Counted from the first letter of the stretch, positions 34,011 through 43,757 are shown. The stretch: DNA of 64,000 bases from Bacteroidota bacterium (GCA_009773165.1 WOUZ01000001.1:310001-374000); one strand, 5' to 3'. Notes: generated by a model from the sequence alone, not told the origin. Numbers and translations: made by a program.

Positions 34011-34594
34011 TGTGTTTGCAAACAGGCAGATACTTTCGTTTTAAATTAACATACAACATCATGCTGATTTTTTTCAGCATGATGTTTTTTTCTTGTGAGA
34101 ACTCCCTCACCATTGTAAAGGAAATCACTGCAGAAGATACACTTGCAGCTGTTACAGCAAACGACATCATTTATTACAGGAGTGATTCAGGTATGGTATT
34201 CATGAAACTTGAGGCGCCACTAATGCTTCGCGTCGAAGGTAATGATCCTACGATTGAATTTCCTTTAGGTTTTGAAGCTAACTTTTATGATTCGGTGCAA
34301 CAACCAGCTTCACTCATCAGAGCTAAGTATGGGATCACTCATGAGAACACACAAATAATGATTGCAAGAGATTCGGTTGAGGTTGAAAATTTTCAAACCC
34401 TTGAGAAACTTCAATCGTCCACCCTATTCTGGAATCAGAAAACCAAACGAATTTATACACAGGCACTTGTAAAAATTACTTCGCCCGATAAAGTTGTTTA
34501 TGGAGATAGTTTGGAAGCTGCAGAAGATTTTTCAACCCGTACAATTTACAATATCCGGGCGACTATAGAGGTAGAAGAAAGTGAAGACTATTGA
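34010..34594 (+). CDS. lptC: LptC-like LPS export protein
   Basis: A 194-residue lipoprotein (hydrophobic segment then FFSC, Cys29) followed by an OstA/LptC-type beta-jellyroll: VFMKLEAPLMLRVEG, FPLGFEANFYDS, SLIRAKYGITHENTQIMIARDSVEVEN and FSTRTIYNIRATIE. The family carries lipopolysaccharide from the inner-membrane LptBFG pump to LptA. E. coli LptC has an uncleaved membrane anchor; a lipid anchor here would be a Bacteroidota variation. Overlap by one base with the TPR gene indicates coupling. Confidence 0.82.
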   Translation: MCLQTGRYFRFKLTYNIMLIFFSMMFFSCENSLTIVKEITAEDTLAAVTANDIIYYRSDSGMVFMKLEAPLMLRVEGNDPTIEFPLGFEANFYDSVQQPASLIRAKYGITHENTQIMIARDSVEVENFQTLEKLQSSTLFWNQKTKRIYTQALVKITSPDKVVYGDSLEAAEDFSTRTIYNIRATIEVEESEDY

Positions 34595-34667
34595 TTAATA
34601 AGCGTTTAATTGTAGTCCGTTTTGAATGCAATTAGAAAATGAAAGAAAAATATTGTGTACATTCAAT

Positions 34668-34675
34668 TATCTTTG
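34668..34675 (+). promoter_or_regulatory. -7 promoter element
   Basis: TATCTTTG matches TAnnTTTG, 33 bases before the ATG at 34708. It suggests the CNNM/CorC-like gene has its own promoter. Confidence 0.5.
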
Positions 34676-34707
34676 CAGGCTAAAAACGCTTTTTTTCTAT
34701 TTGACTT

Positions 34708-35973
34708 ATGACAGATTGGCAACTCATTTCTATTACTTTGCTTTTTTCAGCTTTCTTTTCAGGAATGGAAATTGCATTTGTAAGTGCCAACAGACTTAAA
34801 GTTGAGCTTGAAATAAAGAAGAAAAGCACCCATTCACATTTCTTAAGCCTGTTTTTTAAAAACCCTTCGAGATTCATTGGTGCAATGCTTTTGGGTAACA
34901 ATATTGCACTTGTAATCTACGGTATAGCAATGGCAAAAGTGCTGGAGCCCAAAATAATAGAGCTCTTGCCTTCATTAGCCCACATCGGGTTGTCAATTGT
35001 GCTTTCACAAACAATAATTTCTACCTTACTTATTTTAATTGTCGCAGAGTTTTTACCAAAAATGATTTTCAGAATCAATCCAAATGGCATTTTAAATACA
35101 TTTTGGTTTCCAACAGGATTGCTTTACTTCCTTTTATTCCCATTGATAATTATTTATATAGGTCTTTCAGAATTTATTCTCAAACGATTTTTTCGGCTGG
35201 AGCTTGAGCATGATGCCTACAAGTTTAGTTCCATCGACTTAAATGAATACATTAGAGATTACTCAACAAATGAGATTAATACAGAAGAAATAAACCACGA
35301 CATTCAGATACTGCAAAATGCAATGGAATTCAGACATATCAAGCTCCGTGAATGCATGATTCCACGCACCGAGATTGAAGCCATTAACGTTGATACTGCT
35401 ATTGAAACGCTGCTGGAAAAATTTTCGGAAACAAAACACTCCAAAATACTCATTTATCAGGAAAGCATCGACAATATCATTGGTTATGTGCACTCTTACG
35501 ATATGTTTAAACGCCCTTCAACGATTAATGAGGTGTTGCGAACGATCGATATTTTTCCTGAAACATTCCCTGCAAACAGGCTTTTGAGTAGATTCATTCA
35601 GTCGCGTCAAGGGATTGCTGTTGTGGTTGATGAGTTTGGAGGTACTTCCGGAATCGTTTCAATGGAAGATGTTATGGAAGAAATTTTCGGCGAGATAGAA
35701 GATGAATACGATGAAGAAGAAACCATTGAACAGCAACTGGGAGTAAATGAATATTTGTTTTCAACCCGTTTGGAAATAGATTATCTTAATGGCGAATATG
35801 ATCTAAACCTCCCGGAATCGGAAGATTACGAAACGCTTGCAGGTTTCATACTACATCATCACGAAAGTATTCCGGCACGTGGTGAAGAAATCAATATCGA
35901 TCCCTATCGGTTTACTATCGTTAAAGCAGCAGGCAATAAACTTCTTGAAGTTAAACTATCAATACCGGAATAA
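34708..35973 (+). CDS. CNNM/CBS/CorC-domain membrane protein (GldE/hemolysin-like)
   Basis: A 421-residue protein. The CNNM (DUF21) membrane domain (about 1-180) begins with SAFFSGMEIAFVSANRLK, followed by a CBS pair (about 200-330; ECMIPRTEIEAI and GIAVVVDEFGGTSGIVSMEDVMEEIFGEIEDEYDEEE) and a C-terminal transporter-associated domain (about 345-421; YETLAGFILHHHESIPARGEEI). CorC/CNNM proteins extrude Mg2+ or related ions using ATP-sensing CBS domains. GldE of gliding bacteria has this same architecture, so either label could apply. It has its own promoter and lies between lptC and the foldase gene. Confidence 0.88.
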   Translation: MTDWQLISITLLFSAFFSGMEIAFVSANRLKVELEIKKKSTHSHFLSLFFKNPSRFIGAMLLGNNIALVIYGIAMAKVLEPKIIELLPSLAHIGLSIVLSQTIISTLLILIVAEFLPKMIFRINPNGILNTFWFPTGLLYFLLFPLIIIYIGLSEFILKRFFRLELEHDAYKFSSIDLNEYIRDYSTNEINTEEINHDIQILQNAMEFRHIKLRECMIPRTEIEAINVDTAIETLLEKFSETKHSKILIYQESIDNIIGYVHSYDMFKRPSTINEVLRTIDIFPETFPANRLLSRFIQSRQGIAVVVDEFGGTSGIVSMEDVMEEIFGEIEDEYDEEETIEQQLGVNEYLFSTRLEIDYLNGEYDLNLPESEDYETLAGFILHHHESIPARGEEINIDPYRFTIVKAAGNKLLEVKLSIPE

Positions 35974-36116
35974 TTTTCCAACCCGCCCTGTTATCAACTC
36001 TACTTATTCCCTATAAAACTTATCAACACCGATGATGCTTTCATTCAATTGATTAGTTTCGTTATTAACAATCGTAATTAATGCATGTTTTATTTTCATA
36101 GATAAATTTTCTGTTG

Positions 36117-36124
36117 TACCTTTG
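36117..36124 (+). promoter_or_regulatory. -7 promoter element fixing the start at 36152
   Basis: TACCTTTG matches TAnnTTTG. Transcription would start near 36131, so the ORF-track start at 36122 is not possible and the ATG at 36152 is the first usable start. Confidence 0.6.
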
Positions 36125-36151
36125 CACCCTGTTTTTAAAAAGTGCAAAATT

Positions 36152-38254
36152 ATGGCCGTAATTGGAAAAATCAGACAACGCTCAGGATTATTGATAGTGG
36201 TGATAGGTTTAGCGCTGGCTGCCTTCATTCTGGGTGACTTCGCTAAAGGTAATAAACGCCAGACTATTAACATTGGTGTTATTAACGGAGAGAATATCAA
36301 CATACAGGACTTCAACCGTAAGTTTGAAGAAAACGCCGAAGCAACAAGGCAACAGCGACAGACGGAACGTCTGCCGCAGGATGAGTTGTTTCGAATTCGT
36401 GAAACTACCTGGAATCAAATGGTTCAGGATTTAGTTATGCAGGAAGAATACGATCAGTTAGGACTTATCGTAACAACAGAAGAACTCTTTGATCAAATTC
36501 AAGGTTCAAACCCTCATCCTGCTGTTGTAAGCAACTTCCAGAATCAGGAAACAGGAGCTTTCGACCGAAGTCTGGTAATGAATTACCTTCAAAATCTCGA
36601 TAATATGCAGCAAGCTGCTAAAGATCAATGGTTGGTTTTTGAACGTTACATCAAAGAAGACAGACTTCGCACCAAATACCAAAACCTCATCACAAAGAGT
36701 TATCACATGCCAAAAGCGCTTGCTGAACTTACCTATCACGATAAAAATGACAAGGCTCAGCTTTCGTTAACCGGTGTTCGCTATGCAACAATAGCTGATT
36801 CTTTGGTCAAATTAACTGATGATGACTTTAAAGTTTTTTATAACGAAAACAAAAAGAGTTTTGAGCGTGAAGCTACCCGTGATATAGACTACATCGTTTT
36901 TGATATAGTTGCCTCACCCGAAGACAATCGTCAGGCACAGGCAACCGTTCAAAGTTTAGCGAATGAATTCCGCACAACAACAAATGTTGCCGGTTTTGTA
37001 AACGCAAATTCTGAAACAAGGTACGATAGCACCTGGTTAACGAGAGATGCCGTTCCGGCAAGTATCGAATCTGTTGTTTTTGATCAGGAGCCTGGTTTTG
37101 TTTATGGCCCTTACTTTGAAGAAGGATCTTTTAAACTATCCCGTGTTGTTGAAGTAGGTATGCGTTCAGATTCACTCAAAGCTTCACATATTCTTATCGC
37201 TTATGCCGGTGCTATGAGAAGTGAGCAAAAACGCACTAAAGAACAAGCCAAATCTATGGCTGACAGCCTTTTAGCCGAGGTTAATAAACGTCCTGCAAAA
37301 ATGCTTGAGTTGGCGTCAGCCCTTAGTGATGATGCAAGCGCAAAAACAAACAACGGTGATCTTGGATGGTTCAAAGATGGTCAGATGGTTCCTTCATTTA
37401 ATCAGTTTGCCCTTGACAACAAAGTTGGCACTGTGGGTCTTGTTGAAACAGATTTCGGTTATCATATCATCGAAGTTACCGGTAAAAAAGATCCTGTAAA
37501 GAATATCCGTCTTGCGACTATTACCTATGAAGTTGCTCCAAGTACAAAAACATACCAGGATATTTTTGCAAAAGCAAGCAAATTTGCAACTGAGAACAAA
37601 ACTGCTGAACAATTCAACAAAGCAGTTGAACAAGAAGGTTTGAATAAACGTGTTGCTCCAGCTCTGCGCGAAATGAGTAACCGTATTGCCGGTATTGAAA
37701 ACCCACGTCAGGTTGTTCGCTGGGCGTTTGAAGAAAATACAGCAGTTGGCGATGTTTCAACAATCTTCGATCTTGACAATATGTTTGTTGTAGCATTGTT
37801 AACAAAGCAAACAGACAAAGGAATTCCTGAATTAGCTGACATTAAGGAGACTATTCAACCTCAGGTTCTTAACAAGAAAAAGGGAGAATATGTAATCGAA
37901 AAAATGAAAGCAGCCGGTGAAGACCTTAATAAAATTGCTGCTGATTTAAGATCACAAGTTGAAACAACAGATCTAGCATTTGATAGCCGTATGTTGCTTA
38001 ACTTCGGACAAGAGAGCAAGGTAATTGGTAAAATTTTCACACTACAGACTGGTGGTTTTGCAACGATTGCAGGATCAACTGCTGCCTTTGCTGTCAAAGT
38101 TAACAACTTCAGCATTTCCGCATTACCTTCTCAATTGGATCAGGTTATTAACGAGGGTCGCACCAGTTTCGAATCTTCAGTACGTAACAATGCTCCATTT
38201 AATGCTTTGGAAAAGGTTGTAAAAATTGAAGATAACAGAAAATTGTTTTACTAG
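36152..38254 (+). CDS. PpiD/SurA-type peptidyl-prolyl isomerase foldase
   Basis: A 700-residue protein when started at 36152 (MAVIGKIRQRSGLLIVVIGLALAAFILGDF). A single N-terminal membrane anchor (about 12-30) is followed by a SurA-N-like chaperone domain (about 50-220) and a parvulin rotamase domain (about 340-450) with LKASHILIAYAG, GDLGWFKDGQMVPSF and ETDFGYHIIEV. A further helical and C-terminal domain follows. This is the PpiD layout: a periplasmic foldase anchored in the inner membrane near the Sec exit, helping outer-membrane proteins fold. A bidirectional terminator separates it from hydE. Confidence 0.88.
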   Translation: MAVIGKIRQRSGLLIVVIGLALAAFILGDFAKGNKRQTINIGVINGENINIQDFNRKFEENAEATRQQRQTERLPQDELFRIRETTWNQMVQDLVMQEEYDQLGLIVTTEELFDQIQGSNPHPAVVSNFQNQETGAFDRSLVMNYLQNLDNMQQAAKDQWLVFERYIKEDRLRTKYQNLITKSYHMPKALAELTYHDKNDKAQLSLTGVRYATIADSLVKLTDDDFKVFYNENKKSFEREATRDIDYIVFDIVASPEDNRQAQATVQSLANEFRTTTNVAGFVNANSETRYDSTWLTRDAVPASIESVVFDQEPGFVYGPYFEEGSFKLSRVVEVGMRSDSLKASHILIAYAGAMRSEQKRTKEQAKSMADSLLAEVNKRPAKMLELASALSDDASAKTNNGDLGWFKDGQMVPSFNQFALDNKVGTVGLVETDFGYHIIEVTGKKDPVKNIRLATITYEVAPSTKTYQDIFAKASKFATENKTAEQFNKAVEQEGLNKRVAPALREMSNRIAGIENPRQVVRWAFEENTAVGDVSTIFDLDNMFVVALLTKQTDKGIPELADIKETIQPQVLNKKKGEYVIEKMKAAGEDLNKIAADLRSQVETTDLAFDSRMLLNFGQESKVIGKIFTLQTGGFATIAGSTAAFAVKVNNFSISALPSQLDQVINEGRTSFESSVRNNAPFNALEKVVKIEDNRKLFY

Positions 38255-38272
38255 AAACAGTTCATACATGAC

Positions 38273-38307
38273 AAAAAAAACCACGCTCAATCAGGCGTGG
38301 TTTTTTT
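38273..38307. terminator. Bidirectional intrinsic terminator
   Basis: AAAAAAAACCACGC, 8-base loop, GCGTGGTTTTTTT. It lies between the converging foldase and hydE genes, with A and T runs suited to ending both transcripts, including the long hydrogenase operon. Confidence 0.88.
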
Positions 38308-38328
38308 GTTTCAGGAAGATTGCTTCAC

Positions 38329-39423
38329 TTAAAATAATCCAGTTCTCTTTAAGTAATGCAATGAATTACCCGATTCATGAAGACAAATAGTTTCCCCAAT
38401 TGAAGAAACCACCTCATTAAGGGTTTTTGTACTTAACGAAGCATCTTTATCCAGATTTGGCTTATTGTCGTATAGTTGATAATTACGACGGTTGCTAACG
38501 GGGGTCAGATTAGGCATAACGACATTAGCTCCAGCCAGAATACCTTTCTGGCGTCCAAGAGGATCAAGGGTCTCGAGTGCAGTAGAGGCAGCTATATTGA
38601 TCCATGGCATGTTTATTCGCAAGAGTGCAATCATGATTAATCCCATTCGAAAACGTTCAGATGGTGACCACAATAAATGAGCTGAACTGAAAAGTGGTGT
38701 GTCGGCATGCTCGATGTAAGGTCCCATTCCAACCATGTCAACATCCAAAGATCGAAAAAACAACAAATCATCCGCCAAATCAGCTATTGTTTGATTGGGC
38801 AAGCCAATCATTACTCCTGTACCAACTTGAAATCCAGCATGTTTTAAATCAGCCAGGGCATTCATGCGCTGATCGAAATCATGATTTTTATCATGCGGAT
38901 GAATCTGATAAAAAAGCTCCTTATTGGTAGTTTCAATGCGCAACAGATACCTATCGGCCCCTGCTTGTCTCCATTCTTTATATGTTTCCTGCGACTGCTC
39001 TCCACAAGAAAGTGTTATAGTTAGTTCGTTATTAGTGTGTTTATGAATCTCCTGCAATAATGATGAAATCTGGCTTGTAAACCGCGTGCTTTTTTGTTCG
39101 CCTGTTTGAATGACAAGCGATCCAAATCCTTGCTGCCAGGAAAAATGAGCCGCATTCAAAACTTCTTCGGTGCTAAGCGTATAACGCTCAACCTTTATGT
39201 TGACAGCACGAATGCCACAATAATAACAGTTTTTGCTGCACACATTCGAAAGCTCGATTAAGCCTCGCAAATAAACCTTGCGTCCGGGATGAGCTGCTTT
39301 TACTTCCAGCCCTTTGTCCAAAACAAGCTGGGTTTCATGCGCTGACTGAACAGAAAGCAACCTGATCAGTTCATCTTTTGTGTGTTGGGTTTTTTGTAAT
39401 AATGATTCTATCTGTTCGCTCAT
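38329..39423 (-). CDS. hydE: [FeFe]-hydrogenase maturase HydE (radical SAM)
   Basis: A 364-residue radical SAM enzyme with CxxxCxxC at Cys62-Cys66-Cys69 (NVCSKNCYYCG), preceded by the YLRGLIELSN strand characteristic of HydE/PylB. Other family marks are LSCGEQSQETY, LLRIETTN, GTGVMIGLPNQT and VGMGPYI. HydE acts on the iron-cysteine complex made by HydG to help build the azadithiolate-bridged diiron subcluster. It is the last gene of the operon; its ATG overlaps the hydF stop (39420-39423). No C-terminal auxiliary Cys cluster stands out, which is allowed in this family. Confidence 0.93.
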   Translation of the reverse strand: MSEQIESLLQKTQHTKDELIRLLSVQSAHETQLVLDKGLEVKAAHPGRKVYLRGLIELSNVCSKNCYYCGIRAVNIKVERYTLSTEEVLNAAHFSWQQGFGSLVIQTGEQKSTRFTSQISSLLQEIHKHTNNELTITLSCGEQSQETYKEWRQAGADRYLLRIETTNKELFYQIHPHDKNHDFDQRMNALADLKHAGFQVGTGVMIGLPNQTIADLADDLLFFRSLDVDMVGMGPYIEHADTPLFSSAHLLWSPSERFRMGLIMIALLRINMPWINIAASTALETLDPLGRQKGILAGANVVMPNLTPVSNRRNYQLYDNKPNLDKDASLSTKTLNEVVSSIGETICLHESGNSLHYLKRTGLF

Positions 39424-40628
39424 TGCAGGAGTTTAGCAAAGGGTTCCATAACGCGGTCGAAAATTCCGTTCAGGTAAGCAATGGTCATTCCATAATTACT
39501 TACAGCAATTTGAGCATCAACTGCAGGTTTCAGGCGGTTGAGCAACTGTTTGCGGGTTACAACACAGCCCCCGCATTGAATTACCATTTTGTACTTGCTG
39601 ATATCGGCTACAGTATTTAATCCTGAAACAATTTCAAAGTTGAGTTCTTTTCCTGAAAACTCCTTAATCCACCTTGGGAGCTTATGCCTTCCGATATCTT
39701 CGCAACTAACCTGATGTGTGCACGATTCAAGGATGAGGATACTATCTCCGTTTTGAAGCTTTCCTAAAGCAGGAGTTCCAGCTATATAGTGTTCAAAATC
39801 ACCCCGTAGGCGTGCAAAAACGATGCTAAAGCTCGTGAGAGGAATATCTGAGGGCACAATAGAGTTGACAAAAGCAAATGCCTGACTGTCAGTAACAACT
39901 AATTGTGGCCTAGGCATCTGCTGATCAAAATATTGTTTCAGATGCGTTTCTTTTAAAACTATACATATATTATCATTATCAAGCACATCGCGGATTGCCA
40001 TGATCTGAGGCAAAATCATTCTCCCGTCAGGGGCTTCAGAATCGATCGGTGTTACTAAAAGTACAACGCCATCAGGCTCAACAATCCCGCCCAACAACGA
40101 TGGTTTTTGATAGGTTGTTTCCGGAATAATACGCTTTAGTTCATCGGTGAGTTTTTCCAGACCCTGATTATTAATTGTTGTAAAATCAATCACCGTTGCC
40201 TTGCTAAACTCCCTTATTTTGTCAAGAGTAATTGGTTCAACCCCTTGAATATCACTTTTGTTATGAAGAATTAAGTAAGGTATGCCGAATTCTCTGAATT
40301 GTTTTATAAGCTCTTTTTCATAAAAGCCAAACTCATTGGAAGCAATCACGAGGATGGCACAATCGATAGTTTTTAAGGCTTCATAGGTTTTTTTAACCCT
40401 CTTCTCGCCTAATTCACCAGTGTCATCAATCCCTGCTGTATCAACAATGATAGCCGGTCCAATGCCAAATATCTCTATTGATTTTTTTACCGGGTCGGTC
40501 GTTGTTCCGGGTTCAGGCGAAACAATGGCTACATCCTGATTCACCATCAGGTTGATAATGGAACTTTTTCCATTATTTCGTCGGCCAAAGATGCCAATAT
40601 GTGGTTTTAAATCTTTTCCTTTTGCCAT
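39420..40628 (-). CDS. hydF: [FeFe]-hydrogenase maturation GTPase HydF
   Basis: A 402-residue GTPase and scaffold. The P loop lies at about 15-22 (GRRNNGKS), followed by the DTAG switch (VDTAGIDDTGE) and the base-specificity motif NKSD. The C-terminal cluster-binding domain carries the three-Cys signature with the preceding His: SCTHQVSC and QCGGCV. HydF holds the assembled diiron subcluster and delivers it to apo-HydA. It sits 12 bases after hydG and overlaps hydE by four bases. Confidence 0.95.
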   Translation of the reverse strand: MAKGKDLKPHIGIFGRRNNGKSSIINLMVNQDVAIVSPEPGTTTDPVKKSIEIFGIGPAIIVDTAGIDDTGELGEKRVKKTYEALKTIDCAILVIASNEFGFYEKELIKQFREFGIPYLILHNKSDIQGVEPITLDKIREFSKATVIDFTTINNQGLEKLTDELKRIIPETTYQKPSLLGGIVEPDGVVLLVTPIDSEAPDGRMILPQIMAIRDVLDNDNICIVLKETHLKQYFDQQMPRPQLVVTDSQAFAFVNSIVPSDIPLTSFSIVFARLRGDFEHYIAGTPALGKLQNGDSILILESCTHQVSCEDIGRHKLPRWIKEFSGKELNFEIVSGLNTVADISKYKMVIQCGGCVVTRKQLLNRLKPAVDAQIAVSNYGMTIAYLNGIFDRVMEPFAKLLQ

Positions 40629-40640
40629 TTTTATAATCCA

Positions 40641-42068
40641 TTAAAAGTACAGATCTCTTTCTCCTTTGCGGATACGTTCGATACGCTCCTTCACTTGAGT
40701 TTTATAAGAATCATCATCCATTTCCTCAATGCTGCGTTCGATGAGCGCCCATCCCTTTACTGCCGTTGTTTCAGTCGCATAATCAGTGATGTATTCGGCG
40801 AGCGTTAGTAAAGCATTTGGGGTGCAGAATTTTTTTATGAAGCCTGGAACACTAAATTCCATAAAATGTTGACCAGTTCTGCCTTTCCGATAACATGCAG
40901 TGCAGAAAGAAGGTATATAGTCACTATCTATAAGTTCATCAATTACAGCGTTTAATGTTCTGTCATCATTGATTTTAAACTGTTCCTTGGTGAGATTCTG
41001 ATCCACATCTGGATTATCAGCATAAGCGCCGATTTCAAGTTTTGTACCAGCATCAATTTGGGAGCAACCAAAAGCAAGCACCTCTTTTCGAATGCGTTCA
41101 GGCTCACGAGCTGTTAAAATTAAGCCAGTGTATGGAACAGCCAGACGCAGTATTGCTACCAAACGAGTAAACTCATCATCTGAAACCTGATGTTTATCAT
41201 CGAGATCGTATTCCAGGGAATCCTGAATGCGAGGAAATGAAATGGTATGAGGACCAACATTGTAACATGCTTCGAGATGGTTAACATGGCGTAAAAGTGC
41301 TAACACTTCAAAACGCCAGTCATATAGTCCAAACAAAGCACCAATACCCACATCATCGATACCAACCTCCATTGCTCTGTCGAGTGCAGTAAGACGGTAA
41401 TCATATTCAGCTTTTTTTCCTGAAGGGTGGCACACTGCATAGGTTGGATGGTGATAGGTTTCCTGAAAAACCTGATAAGTCCCAATACCAGACTCATGAA
41501 TGGTTTTAAATCCTTCGATGTCAAAAGGTGCTGCATTGATGTTTACCCTTCGGATTTCGCCATGATCTTTTTTTACCTGATACACTTCCCTTACCGTATC
41601 GGCAATAAACTGAGCCGAATAGGTACGATGCTCACCAAAAACCAGAATAAGCCGTTTCTGACCATGTTCTTCAAGGGCTTTCACATTCTCAATCAGCTCT
41701 TCTTTGGTAAGTGTTTTTCTGATTGCGGTCGTATTGGAAGCTTTGAAACCACAATAACGGCAATTATTGGAGCAGTAATTGCCAACATACAACGGGGCAA
41801 AGAGCACAATGCGCTTGCCATATACTGTTTCTTTTAACGAACGTGCACCTTGTTTGATCCATTCAATCATTTCAGGATCAGTAGTGTTTAGCAAAACAGC
41901 TGTTTCGGCCAGAGTTAGCCGGTTTTTATTCAATGATTTGTTAATAATCGACCTTACTAATTCACGCTCAGGTTTTGCTGTTTCAATAAACTCCCAGATT
42001 TCATTGTCATCCAGAAAAGGCTGCATTGAAACATCAGGTATTTTGTATTGTTGTGGATAAAATTTCAC
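40641..42068 (-). CDS. hydG: [FeFe]-hydrogenase maturase HydG (radical SAM tyrosine lyase)
   Basis: A 475-residue enzyme of the ThiH-like class with CxxxCxxC at Cys99-Cys103-Cys106 (NYCSNNCRYCGF) and the C-terminal auxiliary cluster motif CTACYRKGRTGQHFM that sets HydG apart from ThiH. It splits tyrosine to CO and cyanide and builds the Fe(CO)2(CN) synthon on the auxiliary cluster. A 122-base gap separates it from the upstream receiver-kinase gene, the longest gap inside the operon. I saw no clear promoter in that gap, so read-through is likely. Confidence 0.96.
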   Translation of the reverse strand: MKFYPQQYKIPDVSMQPFLDDNEIWEFIETAKPERELVRSIINKSLNKNRLTLAETAVLLNTTDPEMIEWIKQGARSLKETVYGKRIVLFAPLYVGNYCSNNCRYCGFKASNTTAIRKTLTKEELIENVKALEEHGQKRLILVFGEHRTYSAQFIADTVREVYQVKKDHGEIRRVNINAAPFDIEGFKTIHESGIGTYQVFQETYHHPTYAVCHPSGKKAEYDYRLTALDRAMEVGIDDVGIGALFGLYDWRFEVLALLRHVNHLEACYNVGPHTISFPRIQDSLEYDLDDKHQVSDDEFTRLVAILRLAVPYTGLILTAREPERIRKEVLAFGCSQIDAGTKLEIGAYADNPDVDQNLTKEQFKINDDRTLNAVIDELIDSDYIPSFCTACYRKGRTGQHFMEFSVPGFIKKFCTPNALLTLAEYITDYATETTAVKGWALIERSIEEMDDDSYKTQVKERIERIRKGERDLYF

Positions 42069-42190
42069 GTTTTATGCTTTTAATAATTTAATCAAATGTG
42101 GATTTAAGTTCCTCATTACCTATTCATTTTTCTGATCATAATGAAATGATTTTGAAAAGTTTATCTTCTATTATTTATTAATGATTCTGG

Positions 42191-43312
42191 TTAATTTCGT
42201 GGCAAAGATACAATGAAAGTTGTGCCTTTATCAGGAACACTCTTTACTTGAATTGTGCCATTGTATTGTTCAACCATTTTTTTTGTGATCGACAAGCCCA
42301 ATCCGCTACCAGTGATTTCTTTCGTTTTAGAGTTTTTAATACGTACAAAATCCTGGAATATTTTATCCAAATCTTCCTCACTCATGCCAATACCGGTATC
42401 AGCAACAGACATTACGATTTCTTTTTCGTGGTCTTCGATCAGTATCTCCACTTTTCCGTTATCGCTATTGTACTTTACTGCATTGGAAACGAGATTATTA
42501 AAAACAATTTCCATTTCATCGGCATCAGCAAGAAAATAGGTGTTACCTTTTACTTTTAGCGACATTTTCACGTTTTTTTGAATTGAATAAGGCTCCATTG
42601 TGTCCATAGCTGTTCGGGCAATAGCTCCCAGATCAATTTCACGTAGTTTACGTTCTTTCTTACCCGATTCAATTTTTGTGAGATCGAGTAAGTCCATGAT
42701 CAGGTTTCGCATTCCTTTGAGGCGGGCAAGCGAACGGTCGATCATTTTTTCATAATCTTCAATTTTATCTCCTAACTGCTTCTCTTGCATCATTTTAAGA
42801 TAGCCTTCAACGGCATTTAGAGGAGATTTTAATTCATGTGACAAAACAGACAAGAATTGAAAACGGATTTGCTTTCCTTCTGCCTGCATTTTTTTTGTCA
42901 TCCGTTTTAGATACAAATGCTTCGCCACATTTTCAATACTTGCCCGAAGTTCCTGTGGCGTAAACGGCTTTGGCATGAAATTGAAAGCTCCATTCTTGGT
43001 TGCTTTTATTGCGAGGTCGAGAGAAGCATAAGAGGTAATCATCATGACGGCAAGATCGAAACCTTGTTTTTTAATGTACTCAAGCACCTCGATGCCATCC
43101 ATTCCGGGCAGCTTATTGTCAAGCAACACCACATCTACCTTTTGTTGATTCAGAATCTCGATGGCTTCTTCGCCTGTTCCGGCATCGATGAGGTTAAAAT
43201 CAAAATCCTCATCCATAAAGGCATAGCCAACCGAATAATTACCAAGAATTCGCCGTATTCCTGACCGTATTCCAGGTTCGTCATCTACAATCAATACATG
43301 AAGTGTTGCCAT
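42191..43312 (-). CDS. Receiver-histidine kinase hybrid
   Basis: A 373-residue cytoplasmic protein. The N-terminal receiver (about 3-125) has acidic Asp11/Asp12, phosphoacceptor Asp65 (LLDNKLPGMDG) and Lys115 (MPKPF). It is joined to a HisKA dimerisation domain with His159 (LSHELKSPL) and a HATPase domain (FNNLVSNAVKYN, VADTGIGM, GSGLGLSI). There are no membrane helices. With the receiver first, kinase output is probably set by upstream phosphotransfer or by partners, as in phosphorelays. It sits 24 bases after the single receiver gene and upstream of hydG, inside the hydrogenase operon. Confidence 0.9.
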   Translation of the reverse strand: MATLHVLIVDDEPGIRSGIRRILGNYSVGYAFMDEDFDFNLIDAGTGEEAIEILNQQKVDVVLLDNKLPGMDGIEVLEYIKKQGFDLAVMMITSYASLDLAIKATKNGAFNFMPKPFTPQELRASIENVAKHLYLKRMTKKMQAEGKQIRFQFLSVLSHELKSPLNAVEGYLKMMQEKQLGDKIEDYEKMIDRSLARLKGMRNLIMDLLDLTKIESGKKERKLREIDLGAIARTAMDTMEPYSIQKNVKMSLKVKGNTYFLADADEMEIVFNNLVSNAVKYNSDNGKVEILIEDHEKEIVMSVADTGIGMSEEDLDKIFQDFVRIKNSKTKEITGSGLGLSITKKMVEQYNGTIQVKSVPDKGTTFIVSLPRN

Positions 43313-43336
43313 TACAATTACATTTTAAGAATAAAC

Positions 43337-43732
43337 CTACAGTTTCAGAAGTTTGTTAATTTCACGATGCAATTGATCGCTGCGAATACCCTTTTCGAGG
43401 TATAAATCGGCTTTAATCCAGCCTTTATTGTTATCGCTATACAAGTCGAAGCTATAGCCTGTTTCGGCTGTTGCTGCTGAAGCCATTATAATTGGCATTT
43501 CAGGATATTTACGTCGTGCTTTGTAACTGAGGATAAATCCACTATCTTCATTTTCCATCATCAAATCAAAGATGGCCAGATCAGGTTTGGTAGTCTCTAG
43601 AACTTTTTCGGCTTCAGCCTGACTTTCAGCAGTTTTGACCCTGAAACCTAAGTTTTTAACCATTGCCTCCATTTGGAATAAATAGTCGGCATCATCGTCA
43701 ACAATCAGAATCAGTTTTTTCTCGTTGCTCAT
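43337..43732 (-). CDS. Stand-alone receiver-domain protein
   Basis: A 131-residue single receiver domain with the acidic pair (VDDDAD, about 11-16), phosphoacceptor Asp56 (AIFDLMMENEDSGF) and a conserved Ser/Ala stretch (MASAATAE). The usual beta5 Lys-Pro is changed: the region reads GWIKADLYLEKGI, with a longer beta4-beta5 connection. No output domain is attached, so it should pass phosphate on or act by binding. It lies 25 bases downstream of the hydrogenase-like sensor kinase gene and is its most obvious partner. Confidence 0.88.
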   Translation of the reverse strand: MSNEKKLILIVDDDADYLFQMEAMVKNLGFRVKTAESQAEAEKVLETTKPDLAIFDLMMENEDSGFILSYKARRKYPEMPIIMASAATAETGYSFDLYSDNNKGWIKADLYLEKGIRSDQLHREINKLLKL

Positions 43733-43757
43733 TTTATTTTATTATTTAAAGTAATTT

